Of a DNA stretch of 26,986 bases, positions 15,305 through 23,540 are shown one piece after another (the first letter of the stretch is position 1; every line of letters begins with the position of its first letter). Location: NCBI GenBank assembly GCA_004555055.1, contig SFJN01000011.1:1-26986 (forward strand). The letters are read 5' to 3'. This DNA comes from Bacteroidales bacterium (GTDB lineage Bacteria; Bacteroidota; Bacteroidia; Bacteroidales; Bacteroidaceae). The notes below the pieces were generated by a model. The model searched no databases and was not told where the DNA came from. It worked only from the letters and a program-made list of their open reading frames with translations. The translations under genes were made by a program, and so were the position numbers.

Positions 15305-16273
15305 ATGATACAATCCTTTGCCGACTGGCTCGTCTTCGGCGTTTTCGGTCTTGCACAGACTTCGCGCTTGGGCGAGGCTTTGAATTTCTTCGTTTACGAC
15401 ACCTTGAAAATCCTGTTCCTGCTCTTCCTGATCAGTACGGTGATGGGTGTCGTCAACACCTATTTCCCCATTGAGCGCTTGCGCAATTTCCTCTCCAGTC
15501 ATCGTCTTTATGGTCTGCAATACGTGTTTGCCAGTGTTTTCGGAGCCATCACCCCCTTTTGTTCCTGCTCTTCCATTCCGCTTTTCCTCGGTTTCGTTAA
15601 GGGTGGAATCCCCCTGGGTGTCACCTTCTCCTTTCTTATCACCTCTCCTCTCATCAACGAGGTGGCGGTCGCCATGTTTGCCGGAACGTTCGGATGGACC
15701 GTTACGGGCATTTATGTCCTTTCAGGCATTGTGCTGGGCAGCATCGGAGGCATTGTGCTGGGCAGGATGAAACTGGAGCGCTGGCTTTCGCCATGGGTCA
15801 TCCAGATACAGCAGGCATCGGAGCGTAACAACGAGGAATGGGAAGCCTGCCATCTTTCGTTTGCCGAGCGTCTGCCTTCCATTGTCAGTGAAGCGTGGGG
15901 CATTGTCCGTGGTGTGCTGGTGTATGTCCTCATAGGTATTGCCATAGGAGCCTTCATGCACGGTTATATCCCTGAAGGTTTCTTCGAACAGTACATGTCG
16001 GGCAACAGCTGGTATACCGTTCCGTTGAGCGTCATCCTTGCCGTGCCGATGTATGCCAATGCCGCGGGGATAGTGCCCGTGGTGGAGGTTTTTGTAGCCA
16101 AGGGCATCCCTCTTGGCACAGCCATTGCCTTCATGATGTCAGTGGTAGGACTTTCGCTCCCCGAGGCCACCATGCTGAAAAAGGCTATGACCTGGCGGCT
16201 CATCCTTGTCTTCTTCTCCACGGTGACCCTGTTCATCATCCTTTCAGGTTATTTGTTCAATTGCATTCTTTGA
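15305..16273 (+). CDS. arsP: ArsP family organoarsenical efflux permease
   Basis: A 322-residue polytopic membrane protein of the COG0701/DUF318 permease family. The signature AITPFCSCSSIPLFLGF is at residues 81-97 with Cys86 and Cys88, followed by GGIPLGVTFSFLITSPLINEVA. A second half repeats the pattern with VPMYANAAGIVPVVEVFVAKGIPLGTAIAF. ArsP proteins export trivalent organoarsenicals such as methylarsenite and reduced roxarsone, and do not export inorganic arsenite. It is the last gene of the ars operon. The stop lies 10 bp from a MITE-like element, and no ordinary terminator is seen, so the element's inverted repeats may end the transcript. Confidence 0.85.
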   Translation: MIQSFADWLVFGVFGLAQTSRLGEALNFFVYDTLKILFLLFLISTVMGVVNTYFPIERLRNFLSSHRLYGLQYVFASVFGAITPFCSCSSIPLFLGFVKGGIPLGVTFSFLITSPLINEVAVAMFAGTFGWTVTGIYVLSGIVLGSIGGIVLGRMKLERWLSPWVIQIQQASERNNEEWEACHLSFAERLPSIVSEAWGIVRGVLVYVLIGIAIGAFMHGYIPEGFFEQYMSGNSWYTVPLSVILAVPMYANAAGIVPVVEVFVAKGIPLGTAIAFMMSVVGLSLPEATMLKKAMTWRLILVFFSTVTLFIILSGYLFNCIL

Positions 16274-16283
16274 TATTCATATA

Positions 16284-16473
16284 AGGGATGTTCTATAAAT
16301 TAGTAAATTACATTTTATTCAAAGGGTGTCTGCTTGGCCGCTTTTCCACCTCTCGCACAGCATCTTTTTGCTTTTCAAGCACTTACATAGCCCGCTATGT
16401 GCATACTTAAAAAACAAAAATCTACTGTACGATAGGCATAAAATCGCCTCAAGCTAATTTATAGAACACCCCT
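16284..16473. mobile_element. MITE-like element, copy B
   Basis: A 190-bp element with the same ends as copy A: AGGGATGTTCTATAAATTAG (16284-16303) and, on the right, CTAATTTATAGAACACCCCT (16454-16473), one mismatch from perfect inverted repeats. Interior blocks match copy A in order, including TGCTTGGCC, CACTTACATAGCCC (16380-16393) and AAATCTACTGT, while the rest has diverged. The central hairpin is one pair longer here, ACATAG-CCCG-CTATGT (16385-16400). No target duplication is clear. It fills nearly the whole space between arsP and the TrkH gene and ends 20 bp before the latter's start codon. Confidence 0.8.
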
Positions 16474-16493
16474 AGAGTGAAAAATTTTGATTT

Positions 16494-17831
16494 ATGAAAA
16501 CCATCAGACGGCTCTTGTTTTTCGGCTTTGAGACCCGCCTTCCCCAGCGTCAGCTGGTCATCGGCTACCTCATCCATGTCGTTGTCGGCACGGTGTTGCT
16601 TTGCCTTCCCTGTTCCGTGCAACATCCCGCCTCCGTCATCAGCCACCTTTTCACGGCAGTCTCCGCCCTGTCCACCACCGGACTGTCGACCCTCGACGTG
16701 TCATCGACATACTCCACCTTCGGTCAATGCGTAATCCTGGTGCTGATACAGATGGGCGGTATGGGGTACATGACGCTCACTTCGTTCATCATGCTCGGCC
16801 TCACCCACCATCTCGGCAAGAACGCCAACAGCATCTTCCTTTCGCAATTTGCGCTGACGAAACAGATCGGCATTCGCACCATGATGCGCAACATCGTGCT
16901 TTTCACCCTCTTCTTCGAAGTGCTCGGCACCCTGCTGCTCTACCTTGCCTTTTCGTTCCACGGCACTCCCCATGCCCTATGGTCGGCCCTGTTCCATTCC
17001 GTCTCGGCATTCTGTACGGCAGGTTTCAGCATCTATCCCGACAACCTTACCGCCTTCCGCACCGACTGGGCGGTGAATGCCATAATCAACTTGCTGAGTT
17101 TCATGGGAGCGATGGGATTCATCCTCCTCACCGACCTGGCACGCTGGCTGCGCAACCGGCATCATCGCATCACATTCACCACACGCGTCATCCTCGTCAT
17201 CACCTTCGGTCTGGCACTGTTCACCACCCTTCACCTCTACCTCTTCGAGCCCGGGCTCCAATGCCTTCCCTTCGGCGAACGCCTTTCCGGGGCTTTCTTC
17301 CATGCCGTATCCGCCATGACCACCTCGGGCTTCAATACCATAGACGTAAGCCACATGCTCCCCGTATCGCTCTTCGTCCTTACACTGACCATGTACATCG
17401 GAGCCTCGCCGTCAGGAACGGGAGGCGGACTGAAGTCGACCACGCTCTCAGCCATCTATGCCTACACCCGCTGCCGGTTGGGCATGCGTACACCCACCAC
17501 ACTGATGGGGAACATCATTCCGACATTCCGCATCGAAAACGCCATCACCACCTTCATCTTCTACACGTTCATGCTCCTTGCCGGCGTTTATGCCCTGGTA
17601 CTCACCGAAGGTCCCGACGTTCCCTTCATCCACATCCTGTTTGAGTCGGCCTCAGCATTGGCCACCACAGGTCTGAGTTCCGGAGTGTCCGGCAACGCCA
17701 CCACTATAGGGAAATGCGTGCTCATCGTACTCATGTTTGCCGGACGCGTCGGCGTCGTCACCTTCGGCACCGCCCTCATCAGCCATTCAAGCCACAAGGA
17801 CAGTACGAAGCACAACGACCTTGCCATCTGA
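16494..17831 (+). CDS. trkH: TrkH/KtrB family potassium uptake protein
   Basis: A 445-residue inner-membrane K+ translocation subunit. Four pore loops with selectivity-filter sequences are visible: STTGLST (about 60-66), CTAGFSIY (about 174-181), MTTSGFNT (about 275-282) and LATTGLSSG (about 385). Each keeps the filter glycine. Conserved QMGGMGYMTLTSF follows the first pore. The size is nearer KtrB than TrkH, so the symbol is a family label. Such subunits need a cytoplasmic TrkA/KtrA RCK partner, and none is encoded in the downstream sequence shown. Copy B of the MITE-like element lies directly upstream, and a hairpin terminator directly downstream. Confidence 0.92.
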   Translation: MKTIRRLLFFGFETRLPQRQLVIGYLIHVVVGTVLLCLPCSVQHPASVISHLFTAVSALSTTGLSTLDVSSTYSTFGQCVILVLIQMGGMGYMTLTSFIMLGLTHHLGKNANSIFLSQFALTKQIGIRTMMRNIVLFTLFFEVLGTLLLYLAFSFHGTPHALWSALFHSVSAFCTAGFSIYPDNLTAFRTDWAVNAIINLLSFMGAMGFILLTDLARWLRNRHHRITFTTRVILVITFGLALFTTLHLYLFEPGLQCLPFGERLSGAFFHAVSAMTTSGFNTIDVSHMLPVSLFVLTLTMYIGASPSGTGGGLKSTTLSAIYAYTRCRLGMRTPTTLMGNIIPTFRIENAITTFIFYTFMLLAGVYALVLTEGPDVPFIHILFESASALATTGLSSGVSGNATTIGKCVLIVLMFAGRVGVVTFGTALISHSSHKDSTKHNDLAI

Positions 17832-17866
17832 CAACATAGACACACACCGCACCCAACAAGGGAGAA

Positions 17867-17910
17867 CAAAGCCCCTGCCAGACTTTCTGAGGAGTCTGAC
17901 AGGGGCTTTG
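17867..17910. terminator. Bidirectional terminator between convergent genes
   Basis: An 18-bp stem with one mismatch pairs CAAAGCCCCTGCCAGACT (17867-17884) with AGTCTGACAGGGGCTTTG (17893-17910) around an 8-nt loop. It lies between the TrkH gene (+) and the GH127-like gene (-), where a shared terminator is expected. The AAA/TTT inside the stem ends takes the place of a long U run, so termination strength is uncertain. Confidence 0.75.
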
Positions 17911-17953
17911 CCATAGGAAATCCAAAAGGAAACCGGAACCTGGCGGAGACACA

Positions 17954-18727
17954 TCACAGCGCCTCCACCGGCTCTGTATAAAAGAACACCTCCTCGTGGT
18001 TGCGCCATTTGCGACTGATGACGAGGTATCCGTCCTCCGTGACAGGCACAGGAATGGGACGGCCGTTGATATGGAAGGTGGGAGACGCCTCGCCAGGGTG
18101 CTGCAGGCGGAGACGGAGCGTGAGAGGATGCTGCCCCTCGGGGAGTCCGCCCACACGGAGCTTTACCATCGGTCCGTTGGGATATTCGCTGATGATGTCG
18201 AGCGTCATCGTGAACTTTTCCAACGGGATGTTCGCCGTGGCATTCTCGTAGAGATTGACGTAGATATTGTCCCTGCCGTCGGTGGCCACAATATTCCCTA
18301 CAGTGTTGAGGAAACGCTGTGCAGCATCGATGCGGACATTCAGCGGCAGCGAATCGTTGCGGATGATGCCGGGAAGGACATGGAAATAGGTGTGCTCGAT
18401 GGAGTCGAAACGTTCGGCATGGCCGGTAAGCAGGAAGAACTGTTGGGGCGAGACGCTGGGGACGGCACCGACAGTCGTAGCATCCGGTCGTTTCAGCCAT
18501 TGCCTCAGGCTGCGGCGTTCGGCATCGGTCACCAACGTAGGGCGCGGAGCCAAGAACTGGTCCACCGCCATGATGTCGAAGACGATGTTCTGCTGGTCAC
18601 GGGGCAATACCAACACCTGCTCCGCAGGGACGAAACTGAGGGGACGGCGGAGCAGTTTTACTCCCGAAGCTTCTGATGCCAAGGCAAACAGAAGTAGGAG
18701 ACCGGAGACGAGACGGAGACTTCTCAT
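17954..18727 (-). CDS. Exported GH127/DUF1680-like protein without the catalytic half
   Basis: A 257-residue protein with a signal peptide (about 1-22, ending ASEASG). The C-terminal two thirds resemble the end of GH127 (beta-L-arabinofuranosidase, DUF1680) enzymes: TGHAERFDSIEHTYFHVLPGI like the end of the barrel, DGRDNIYVNLYENATANI at the switch to the beta sandwich, then LTLRLRLQHPG and a closing GYLVISRKWRNHEEVFF. The catalytic barrel with its essential Cys cluster and Glu is absent, and no CC pair is present. Catalysis is therefore unlikely; sugar binding or a structural role is possible. The start lies 3 bp after the prmA stop, so it is probably translated from the same transcript. The similarity is by pattern, not alignment. 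Confidence 0.6.
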   Translation of the reverse strand: MRSLRLVSGLLLLFALASEASGVKLLRRPLSFVPAEQVLVLPRDQQNIVFDIMAVDQFLAPRPTLVTDAERRSLRQWLKRPDATTVGAVPSVSPQQFFLLTGHAERFDSIEHTYFHVLPGIIRNDSLPLNVRIDAAQRFLNTVGNIVATDGRDNIYVNLYENATANIPLEKFTMTLDIISEYPNGPMVKLRVGGLPEGQHPLTLRLRLQHPGEASPTFHINGRPIPVPVTEDGYLVISRKWRNHEEVFFYTEPVEAL

Positions 18728-18730
18728 GAT

Positions 18731-19672
18731 TTAGAATCCTTTCAGGCGCATCTTCATACATGCCCAGTTGTCGAGACTGCGGACGTCGACGAGTTCCAGC
18801 CCCAAAGTTTCGGCATGCTGCTGCAGGCGTTCGACATCCTCCAGGTAGAAGCCGCTCATATAGATGACGGCACCTGGTTTCATGGCCTGTACGTAAGCGG
18901 CGAGGTCGGCTAGGAGTATGTTGCGGTTGATGTTTGCTATGACGAGGTCGAAATGCCGTGAAAAAGGTTGCAGGGCCGAAGCGTCGCCATGGATGACATC
19001 GATGCCGTCGAGACTGTTGAGGGCAATGTTCTCCTGCGAATTCTTCACACACCATTCGTCATAGTCGATGGCCACACAATGCCTTGCACCACGCATACGG
19101 GCAAGGATGGCGAGAATGCTGGTACCGCAACCCATATCGAGCACCTCGAGACCGCAGATTTCGTCATCGAGCAGGCGTCCGATCATCTGCGCCGTCGTCT
19201 GGTGATGACCCGTTCCGAAGGACATTTGGGGATTGATGCGCACATTATAGTCCGCATCGGGTACGTCGCGGTGGAAGGTGGCAGCGATGACACACCGTGG
19301 ATGTTCGGCCGGACCGATGATGATGGGCTGGAAATAATTCTTTTCCCACTCCTCGTTCCAGTCGCGGTCCTCGGCTTCGGCCATCTCGTAAGTGACGGTC
19401 ACACCGGGAATGGGGAAGTCTTCGATGGCCTGTCTGAGGGCATCCTCATCGTAGAGTGCGGTCTGAATGTATGCCTTGAAGGTATCCTCGTCGGCCTTGT
19501 CGGCGAAAATGGGAGCCTCGGGAAAGTTGTCGACAGAACCGACACGGGGAAGGTCGAGTTCGCTGGTGTGGACAAACGACTCGAAACCTACCTCACCGAG
19601 CACCATGCTGAGCACGTCGCTCACGGCCTCATCCGAGGGGCGGGTAGTAAATGTGAATTCAAGATATTTCAT
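18731..19672 (-). CDS. prmA: Ribosomal protein L11 methyltransferase
   Basis: PrmA (313 residues) trimethylates several amino groups of ribosomal protein L11 using S-adenosylmethionine. The N-terminal substrate-recognition domain (about 1-100) starts KYLEFTF and includes the linker leading to EEWEKNYFQPIIIG. The methyltransferase domain has NPQMSFGTGHHQTTAQM (about 145-162), motif I LEVLDMGCGTSILAILA (about 174-190), the acidic AIDYDEW of motif II and LVIANINRNIL corresponding to the (N/D)PPY-like motif of PrmA. It is somewhat longer than many homologues. It is followed after 3 bp by the GH127-like gene, an unrelated neighbour. Confidence 0.93.
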   Translation of the reverse strand: MKYLEFTFTTRPSDEAVSDVLSMVLGEVGFESFVHTSELDLPRVGSVDNFPEAPIFADKADEDTFKAYIQTALYDEDALRQAIEDFPIPGVTVTYEMAEAEDRDWNEEWEKNYFQPIIIGPAEHPRCVIAATFHRDVPDADYNVRINPQMSFGTGHHQTTAQMIGRLLDDEICGLEVLDMGCGTSILAILARMRGARHCVAIDYDEWCVKNSQENIALNSLDGIDVIHGDASALQPFSRHFDLVIANINRNILLADLAAYVQAMKPGAVIYMSGFYLEDVERLQQHAETLGLELVDVRSLDNWACMKMRLKGF

Positions 19673-19700
19673 GGAATGGGGATTAAAGATTGGGGAAAGG

Positions 19701-19781
19701 AACGTTTTCGTTCAGCCATATGAGCAATGGGAACTTGTTCAACCATTGCCATGGCGTAGAAAACGAAGGATGAAATCCAAC
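19701..19781 (+). repeat. AACGTTT-AAACGAAGG repeat, unit 3, with 38-bp conserved block
   Basis: The unit starts AACGTTTTCG (19701) and ends AAAACGAAGG (19769), the same ends as the pair in the ars operon. Bases 19744-19781 are the exact reverse complement of 21231-21268, a perfect 38-bp match. CGTTTTC and GAAAACG form the outer arms of a possible hairpin. It lies between the prmA start and the stop of the RsmF-like gene, so it is transcribed within or at the end of that gene's message. Confidence 0.85.
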
Positions 19782-19822
19782 GGCTTATACGGCATCGCAT
19801 CCGGAAATCCGAGCCACGGACC

Positions 19823-21229
19823 CTATGCCTGTTTCGGCACCTGTATGCGGATTTTCCATGCATCGGGATAGAGGTTGTTGGCCCTTGCCCCAAGGTTATT
19901 GACGAATCCCAACGGCAGTCCGTCAAAAGTGACGACGACATATCCGCGGGGGACATCGGAAGAAAGGGTAATGCTTTCGCGACGCAGATAGGCGAGGGCA
20001 TCGCCAAGCGGGAGTTCAGCATGGGGAAAGGCATCGTCGGCAAGGGCCTCAGAGAGTGCCAAGGCGTGCTGCGGAACGAGTTTGGCACCCTTTTCCTCTG
20101 CCAGCAATACGCCGGCTGTCAAGACACGCAGCCGCGAAGAGAGGCGTGCGGCATCGTCGGCAAAGGCCTTGTGGATGGCGGCAAGGTGTGTGTCCGAAGG
20201 CCGGAAGATGCGGAAATCGTCGCTGTCCTGCAACCATTTCACCACCTGTGCGGCGTTTTTCACAGCTGGAGCACGGAACTCCCTCCCCTTTTTCCCTTTC
20301 TTTGGGCTGAAGGTCTCGCCATGCGCCTCCGCATCCTCTCCCCCATTCTTCCGCAACAGGGCGAGGAAGAAACCTTCGCCTTCCGCACGATGGGGATAAA
20401 AATGGTAGTTTCCAACGGTGCCCCATTCGGGATTTACAGGAATCTCCACCACCGTTGCCCCCAGTTCGTGACAGATGCGTTCGACCATTTCCTCATCCTC
20501 GCGGCGGTTGAAGGTGCAGGTGGAATAGACCATCCACCCTCCCGGGCGCAACGCTGGCCAGATGTCGCTGACAATCTGCCACTGGCGTTCGGCACAGCGC
20601 TCCACCGCCTCGGGACTCCACTCGCTGCGGGCGGCTTCGTCCTTACGGAACATGCCTTCTCCGGAACACGGAACGTCGGCTCCGATGATGTCGAACATGG
20701 CTTCGAAGGGTGCGAACTCTTCGGGATAGGCCGAGGTGACGACGGTGGCAGGATGCCCCCATTTCGTCAGGTTTTCCGCCAGTATCTGTGCCCTCTGCCG
20801 TACGGGTTCGTTGGCCACCAGCAGCGTGTCGTCCGGAAGCAGCGAGCGCCAGAGGGTGCTCTTTCCGCCAGGAGCGGCACAGAGGTCGAGCACACGCCGC
20901 GGTTTTCCGTCACCATGCGCCACAATGGTCCGCCATGCCTGCTCAAGGAACATCGACGACGCCTCCTGCACATAGTAGGCTCCGGCATGCAGACGGGGGT
21001 CGAGCGTGAATGTGGGACGTTCATTCAGATAGAAGCCGCCGGTACACCATGGCACGGGCCGCAGCGTCCCTTCATCGAAGGGTACGGAGTGGTATTTCCT
21101 GCCGTTTATGCGGATGCTTGTGGGTGCCGGCGTGGCAGTAAGCGCATGACAGAGCGCCCCGGCCTCTTCAGGGCCAAGACACTCTGTCATGAGCGATAGG
21201 AATGCTGGGTGGAGCATATCGGATTTCAA
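19823..21229 (-). CDS. rsmF: RsmF-like 16S rRNA cytosine-C5 methyltransferase
   Basis: A 468-residue S-adenosylmethionine-dependent RNA methyltransferase of the RsmB/NOP family. The SAM motif LDLCAAPGGKST is at residues 114-125. Two catalytic cysteines are present: Cys188 in GADVPCSGEGMFRKD and Cys238 in MVYSTCTFNRREDEE. The N-terminal part includes RINGRK and YYVQEASSMF. A C-terminal RNA-binding region ends LPLGFVNNLGARANNLYPDAWKI, as in RsmF-type proteins, which modify a cytosine of 16S rRNA; the exact target here is inferred. Met5 is an alternative start. The gene is bracketed by inverted copies of a short repeat (19701-19781 and 21231-21300). Confidence 0.88.
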   Translation of the reverse strand: MKSDMLHPAFLSLMTECLGPEEAGALCHALTATPAPTSIRINGRKYHSVPFDEGTLRPVPWCTGGFYLNERPTFTLDPRLHAGAYYVQEASSMFLEQAWRTIVAHGDGKPRRVLDLCAAPGGKSTLWRSLLPDDTLLVANEPVRQRAQILAENLTKWGHPATVVTSAYPEEFAPFEAMFDIIGADVPCSGEGMFRKDEAARSEWSPEAVERCAERQWQIVSDIWPALRPGGWMVYSTCTFNRREDEEMVERICHELGATVVEIPVNPEWGTVGNYHFYPHRAEGEGFFLALLRKNGGEDAEAHGETFSPKKGKKGREFRAPAVKNAAQVVKWLQDSDDFRIFRPSDTHLAAIHKAFADDAARLSSRLRVLTAGVLLAEEKGAKLVPQHALALSEALADDAFPHAELPLGDALAYLRRESITLSSDVPRGYVVVTFDGLPLGFVNNLGARANNLYPDAWKIRIQVPKQA

Positions 21230-21230
21230 T

Positions 21231-21300
21231 GTTGGATTTCATCCTTCGTTTTCTACGCCATGGCAATGACTGTGCAAGGTGAGAGCAGAGCGAAAACGTT
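21231..21300 (-). repeat. AACGTTT-AAACGAAGG repeat, unit 4, inverted relative to unit 3
   Basis: Read on the minus strand, the unit runs from AACGTTTTCG (21300) to AAAACGAAGG (21243), and the conserved block continues to 21231. Bases 21231-21268 are the exact reverse complement of 19744-19781. The arm carrying GAGAGCAGAG also recalls the GAGAGCAGAGG of the ars-operon units. It lies in the 83-bp gap between the S46 peptidase stop and the RsmF-like start, abutting the start codon within 2 bp. Confidence 0.85.
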
Positions 21301-21312
21301 GGATTCAGGACA

Positions 21313-23451
21313 CTATTTCACAATCGTCATCTCGTCGACGGCATAGGTGGAACCGCCATACAGGTCGCAGATGAAAAGTACATAGCGGATGTCGACACAG
21401 ATGCAACGCTGCAGGGCAGGATTGAAGCGGAGGTCGCTCGAGAGACTCTCGATGTTGCCGTCGAAAGCCAGGCCCACAAGTTCGCCGCGGGCATTGAGCA
21501 CGGCACTTCCGGAATTGCCGCCGGTGATGTCGTTGTTCGTCAGGAAGCAGGTGGGGAGTTCACCGTCCGCACCGACATAACGGCCATAATTCTTCTCAAG
21601 GTAGAACTTCCGGAGGGGTTCGTCGATGACATAGTCGGGGTCCTTCGGATTTTCCTTTTCCATCATGCCGTGGAGATTGGTCTTCCAGTCGTAGAAGACG
21701 GCATCGCGGGGCTGGTAACCTCCGACGTGGCCATAGGTCATACGGAGGGTGAAGTTCGCATCCGGACTCTTTGACCAGTCGTACATCTCGCAAAGGCCGC
21801 AGACGTAGATGCGGCTGAGGTTTTCGTTCTCCACATAGTAGCGGTTTGTCATGTCCTTATAGGTGGCATCGCCGAAACGGTGGATTTCGCGGAGATGACT
21901 GACGAGGGGGTCGGCATCGAAGGCTGCAAGGGAACAGGTATCGATAAACTCTTCGAGACTCTTGCGGCGTGCGAAGACGGAATTGTGGAAGATGTTCTGA
22001 TAATAAGCCTTGAAGTCTTCGGCAGTCTTGCCCTCGGCAAATGCGGGCTGGGCCTGCAGCCGGTGGTGCTTGATCCAGTAAGGCACGAGGATGTTCATCT
22101 TCTGTTCGTCGTAGACGAGGTCTACCTTGCCGATGGATGCGCTGTAGGCATCGAGGAAATCCTTGCGGGCCTTCTCCAGGTTCTTGCCCTCCTTGAGCGC
22201 ACTCCGGAAGGCGCGTATGTCGGCACGGTCCATCTTCATGCTCTGTGCGCCGAAGACGAAGCGGAAGAGTTTGCTGTCGTAGATAGAGTCCTTGTAGGTC
22301 TGTACGCAACGGTCGATGCGGTCGATGATGTCGGCATACTCTGCATTTCCGGACTGTGCGGCAAACTTGCGGAAGTCGGCTTCCTCACCGGCCTTGATGT
22401 CGAGGAGTCCGGTAGAGCGCACACTGGCATTCATGCCGCCGAAGTTCTTCACCAGATTTCCGAGCGACATATAGTCATCGGCGTATTTCAGTGCCAGGGC
22501 AGGGTCGGAGTCCATCTGCTGCTTCATGAAGTTGAGTTCCGCCTCTCCGGCCATGTTGACCGGTTCGTTGATGGATTCGCAACGCAGCTGCACCTGCGAA
22601 CGTGTGAGATAGCGGCTGGTGCTTCCGGGGAATCCCATAATCATGGTATAGTCACCGTTCTCCACGCCCTTCAGACTCACCTTGAGCCACTTCTTGCAGT
22701 GCAGGGGTTGGTTGTTTTCGTCAAAATCAGCAGGCTTTCCGTCGGCATCGGCATAGATGCGGAACATGGCAAAGTCGCAGTTGTGGCGTGGCCATACCCA
22801 GTTGTCCTGGTTGAAGCCGTACTGACCAATCTGCATGGGAGGGTTCACCACCAGGCGTACATCGGTGTATGCCTGTTCGTAGAAGGCATAGAACTGGTTG
22901 CCGCCGAAATAGGGGACGATGCGCATACTGATGTTCTTTTCCTTGGCAAGTCCGCTCTTCTTCATCAGCCGGTCCTCGAGTTTTCCGAGGAATTCCTGCG
23001 ACTGCATGGTGTAGGCGTCGGCCTTTTCCTTGCGGGCCACACGCTCCACCTCGGCGGTGACATCGTCAATGCGTACGACAAAAGTAAAGGTCAGTCCGGG
23101 GCAGGGCACCTCTTCCTGTTGCGATTTTGCAAAGAATCCGGCATAGAGGTAGTTGTGCTCCATGGTGGAAATCTCATGTACGTAGGAGAATCCGCAGTGG
23201 TTGTTGGTCAGGACGAGACCGTTTTCGCTGACGAGTTCGCCGGTACATCCGTTTCCGAAGATGCCAATGACATCGCGGAGCGAGGGTGAGGTTTCGCTGT
23301 AGAGCTGGTCCGCAGGCATCTGCAGTCCGGCTTTCTGGAGGGAATCGAGGAGGTGCTGCTGCTCCATGAGCTTGAGGAGCCACATTCCCTCGTCGGCACG
23401 TGCTCCGAGAGGCGCGAGGAGCACAAGCAGGGTGAGAAGGATTTTCTTCAT
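21313..23451 (-). CDS. dpp7: S46 family dipeptidyl-peptidase (DPP7-like)
   Basis: A 712-residue exported serine peptidase that removes dipeptides from peptide N-termini, feeding amino-acid fermentation. A signal peptide (1-19) is followed by the family hallmark ADEGMWLL. The triad is visible: His85 in LTNNHCGF, an Asp near 226 in RHNCDFAMF, and Ser647 in GGNSGSAV. The position 18 residues after the serine, which separates the two S46 types (Gly in DPP7, Arg in the acidic-specific DPP11), is Gly665 in AFDGN. This favours hydrophobic P1 residues and the DPP7 name; the assignment is inference. Length and C-terminus (VDEMTIVK) are normal. Confidence 0.92.
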   Translation of the reverse strand: MKKILLTLLVLLAPLGARADEGMWLLKLMEQQHLLDSLQKAGLQMPADQLYSETSPSLRDVIGIFGNGCTGELVSENGLVLTNNHCGFSYVHEISTMEHNYLYAGFFAKSQQEEVPCPGLTFTFVVRIDDVTAEVERVARKEKADAYTMQSQEFLGKLEDRLMKKSGLAKEKNISMRIVPYFGGNQFYAFYEQAYTDVRLVVNPPMQIGQYGFNQDNWVWPRHNCDFAMFRIYADADGKPADFDENNQPLHCKKWLKVSLKGVENGDYTMIMGFPGSTSRYLTRSQVQLRCESINEPVNMAGEAELNFMKQQMDSDPALALKYADDYMSLGNLVKNFGGMNASVRSTGLLDIKAGEEADFRKFAAQSGNAEYADIIDRIDRCVQTYKDSIYDSKLFRFVFGAQSMKMDRADIRAFRSALKEGKNLEKARKDFLDAYSASIGKVDLVYDEQKMNILVPYWIKHHRLQAQPAFAEGKTAEDFKAYYQNIFHNSVFARRKSLEEFIDTCSLAAFDADPLVSHLREIHRFGDATYKDMTNRYYVENENLSRIYVCGLCEMYDWSKSPDANFTLRMTYGHVGGYQPRDAVFYDWKTNLHGMMEKENPKDPDYVIDEPLRKFYLEKNYGRYVGADGELPTCFLTNNDITGGNSGSAVLNARGELVGLAFDGNIESLSSDLRFNPALQRCICVDIRYVLFICDLYGGSTYAVDEMTIVK

Positions 23452-23500
23452 GTTTTAGTATGGTAGCGGTTAGGAGTGTCTGTCAATAAACGGGTATTGG

Positions 23501-23517
23501 ACGAAAGACGTTTTCGT
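23501..23517. other. Short hairpin in the gap upstream of the S46 peptidase gene
   Basis: ACGAAA (23501-23506) and TTTCGT (23512-23517) form a 6-bp stem with a 5-nt loop. It includes ACGTTTTCG, the opening sequence of the short repeat family found around the RsmF-like gene, but nothing else of that family follows. It may be a weak terminator for the Smr gene, a repeat remnant, or chance. Confidence 0.25.
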
Positions 23518-23540
23518 GTGAAAGCGTGTGAAGCCGGCCG

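Noticed and set aside
21880..23289. Plus-strand open frame (469 codons) opposite the S46 peptidase
   Set aside because: The minus-strand protein has a signal peptide and the complete S46 catalytic motifs; the plus-strand frame has none.
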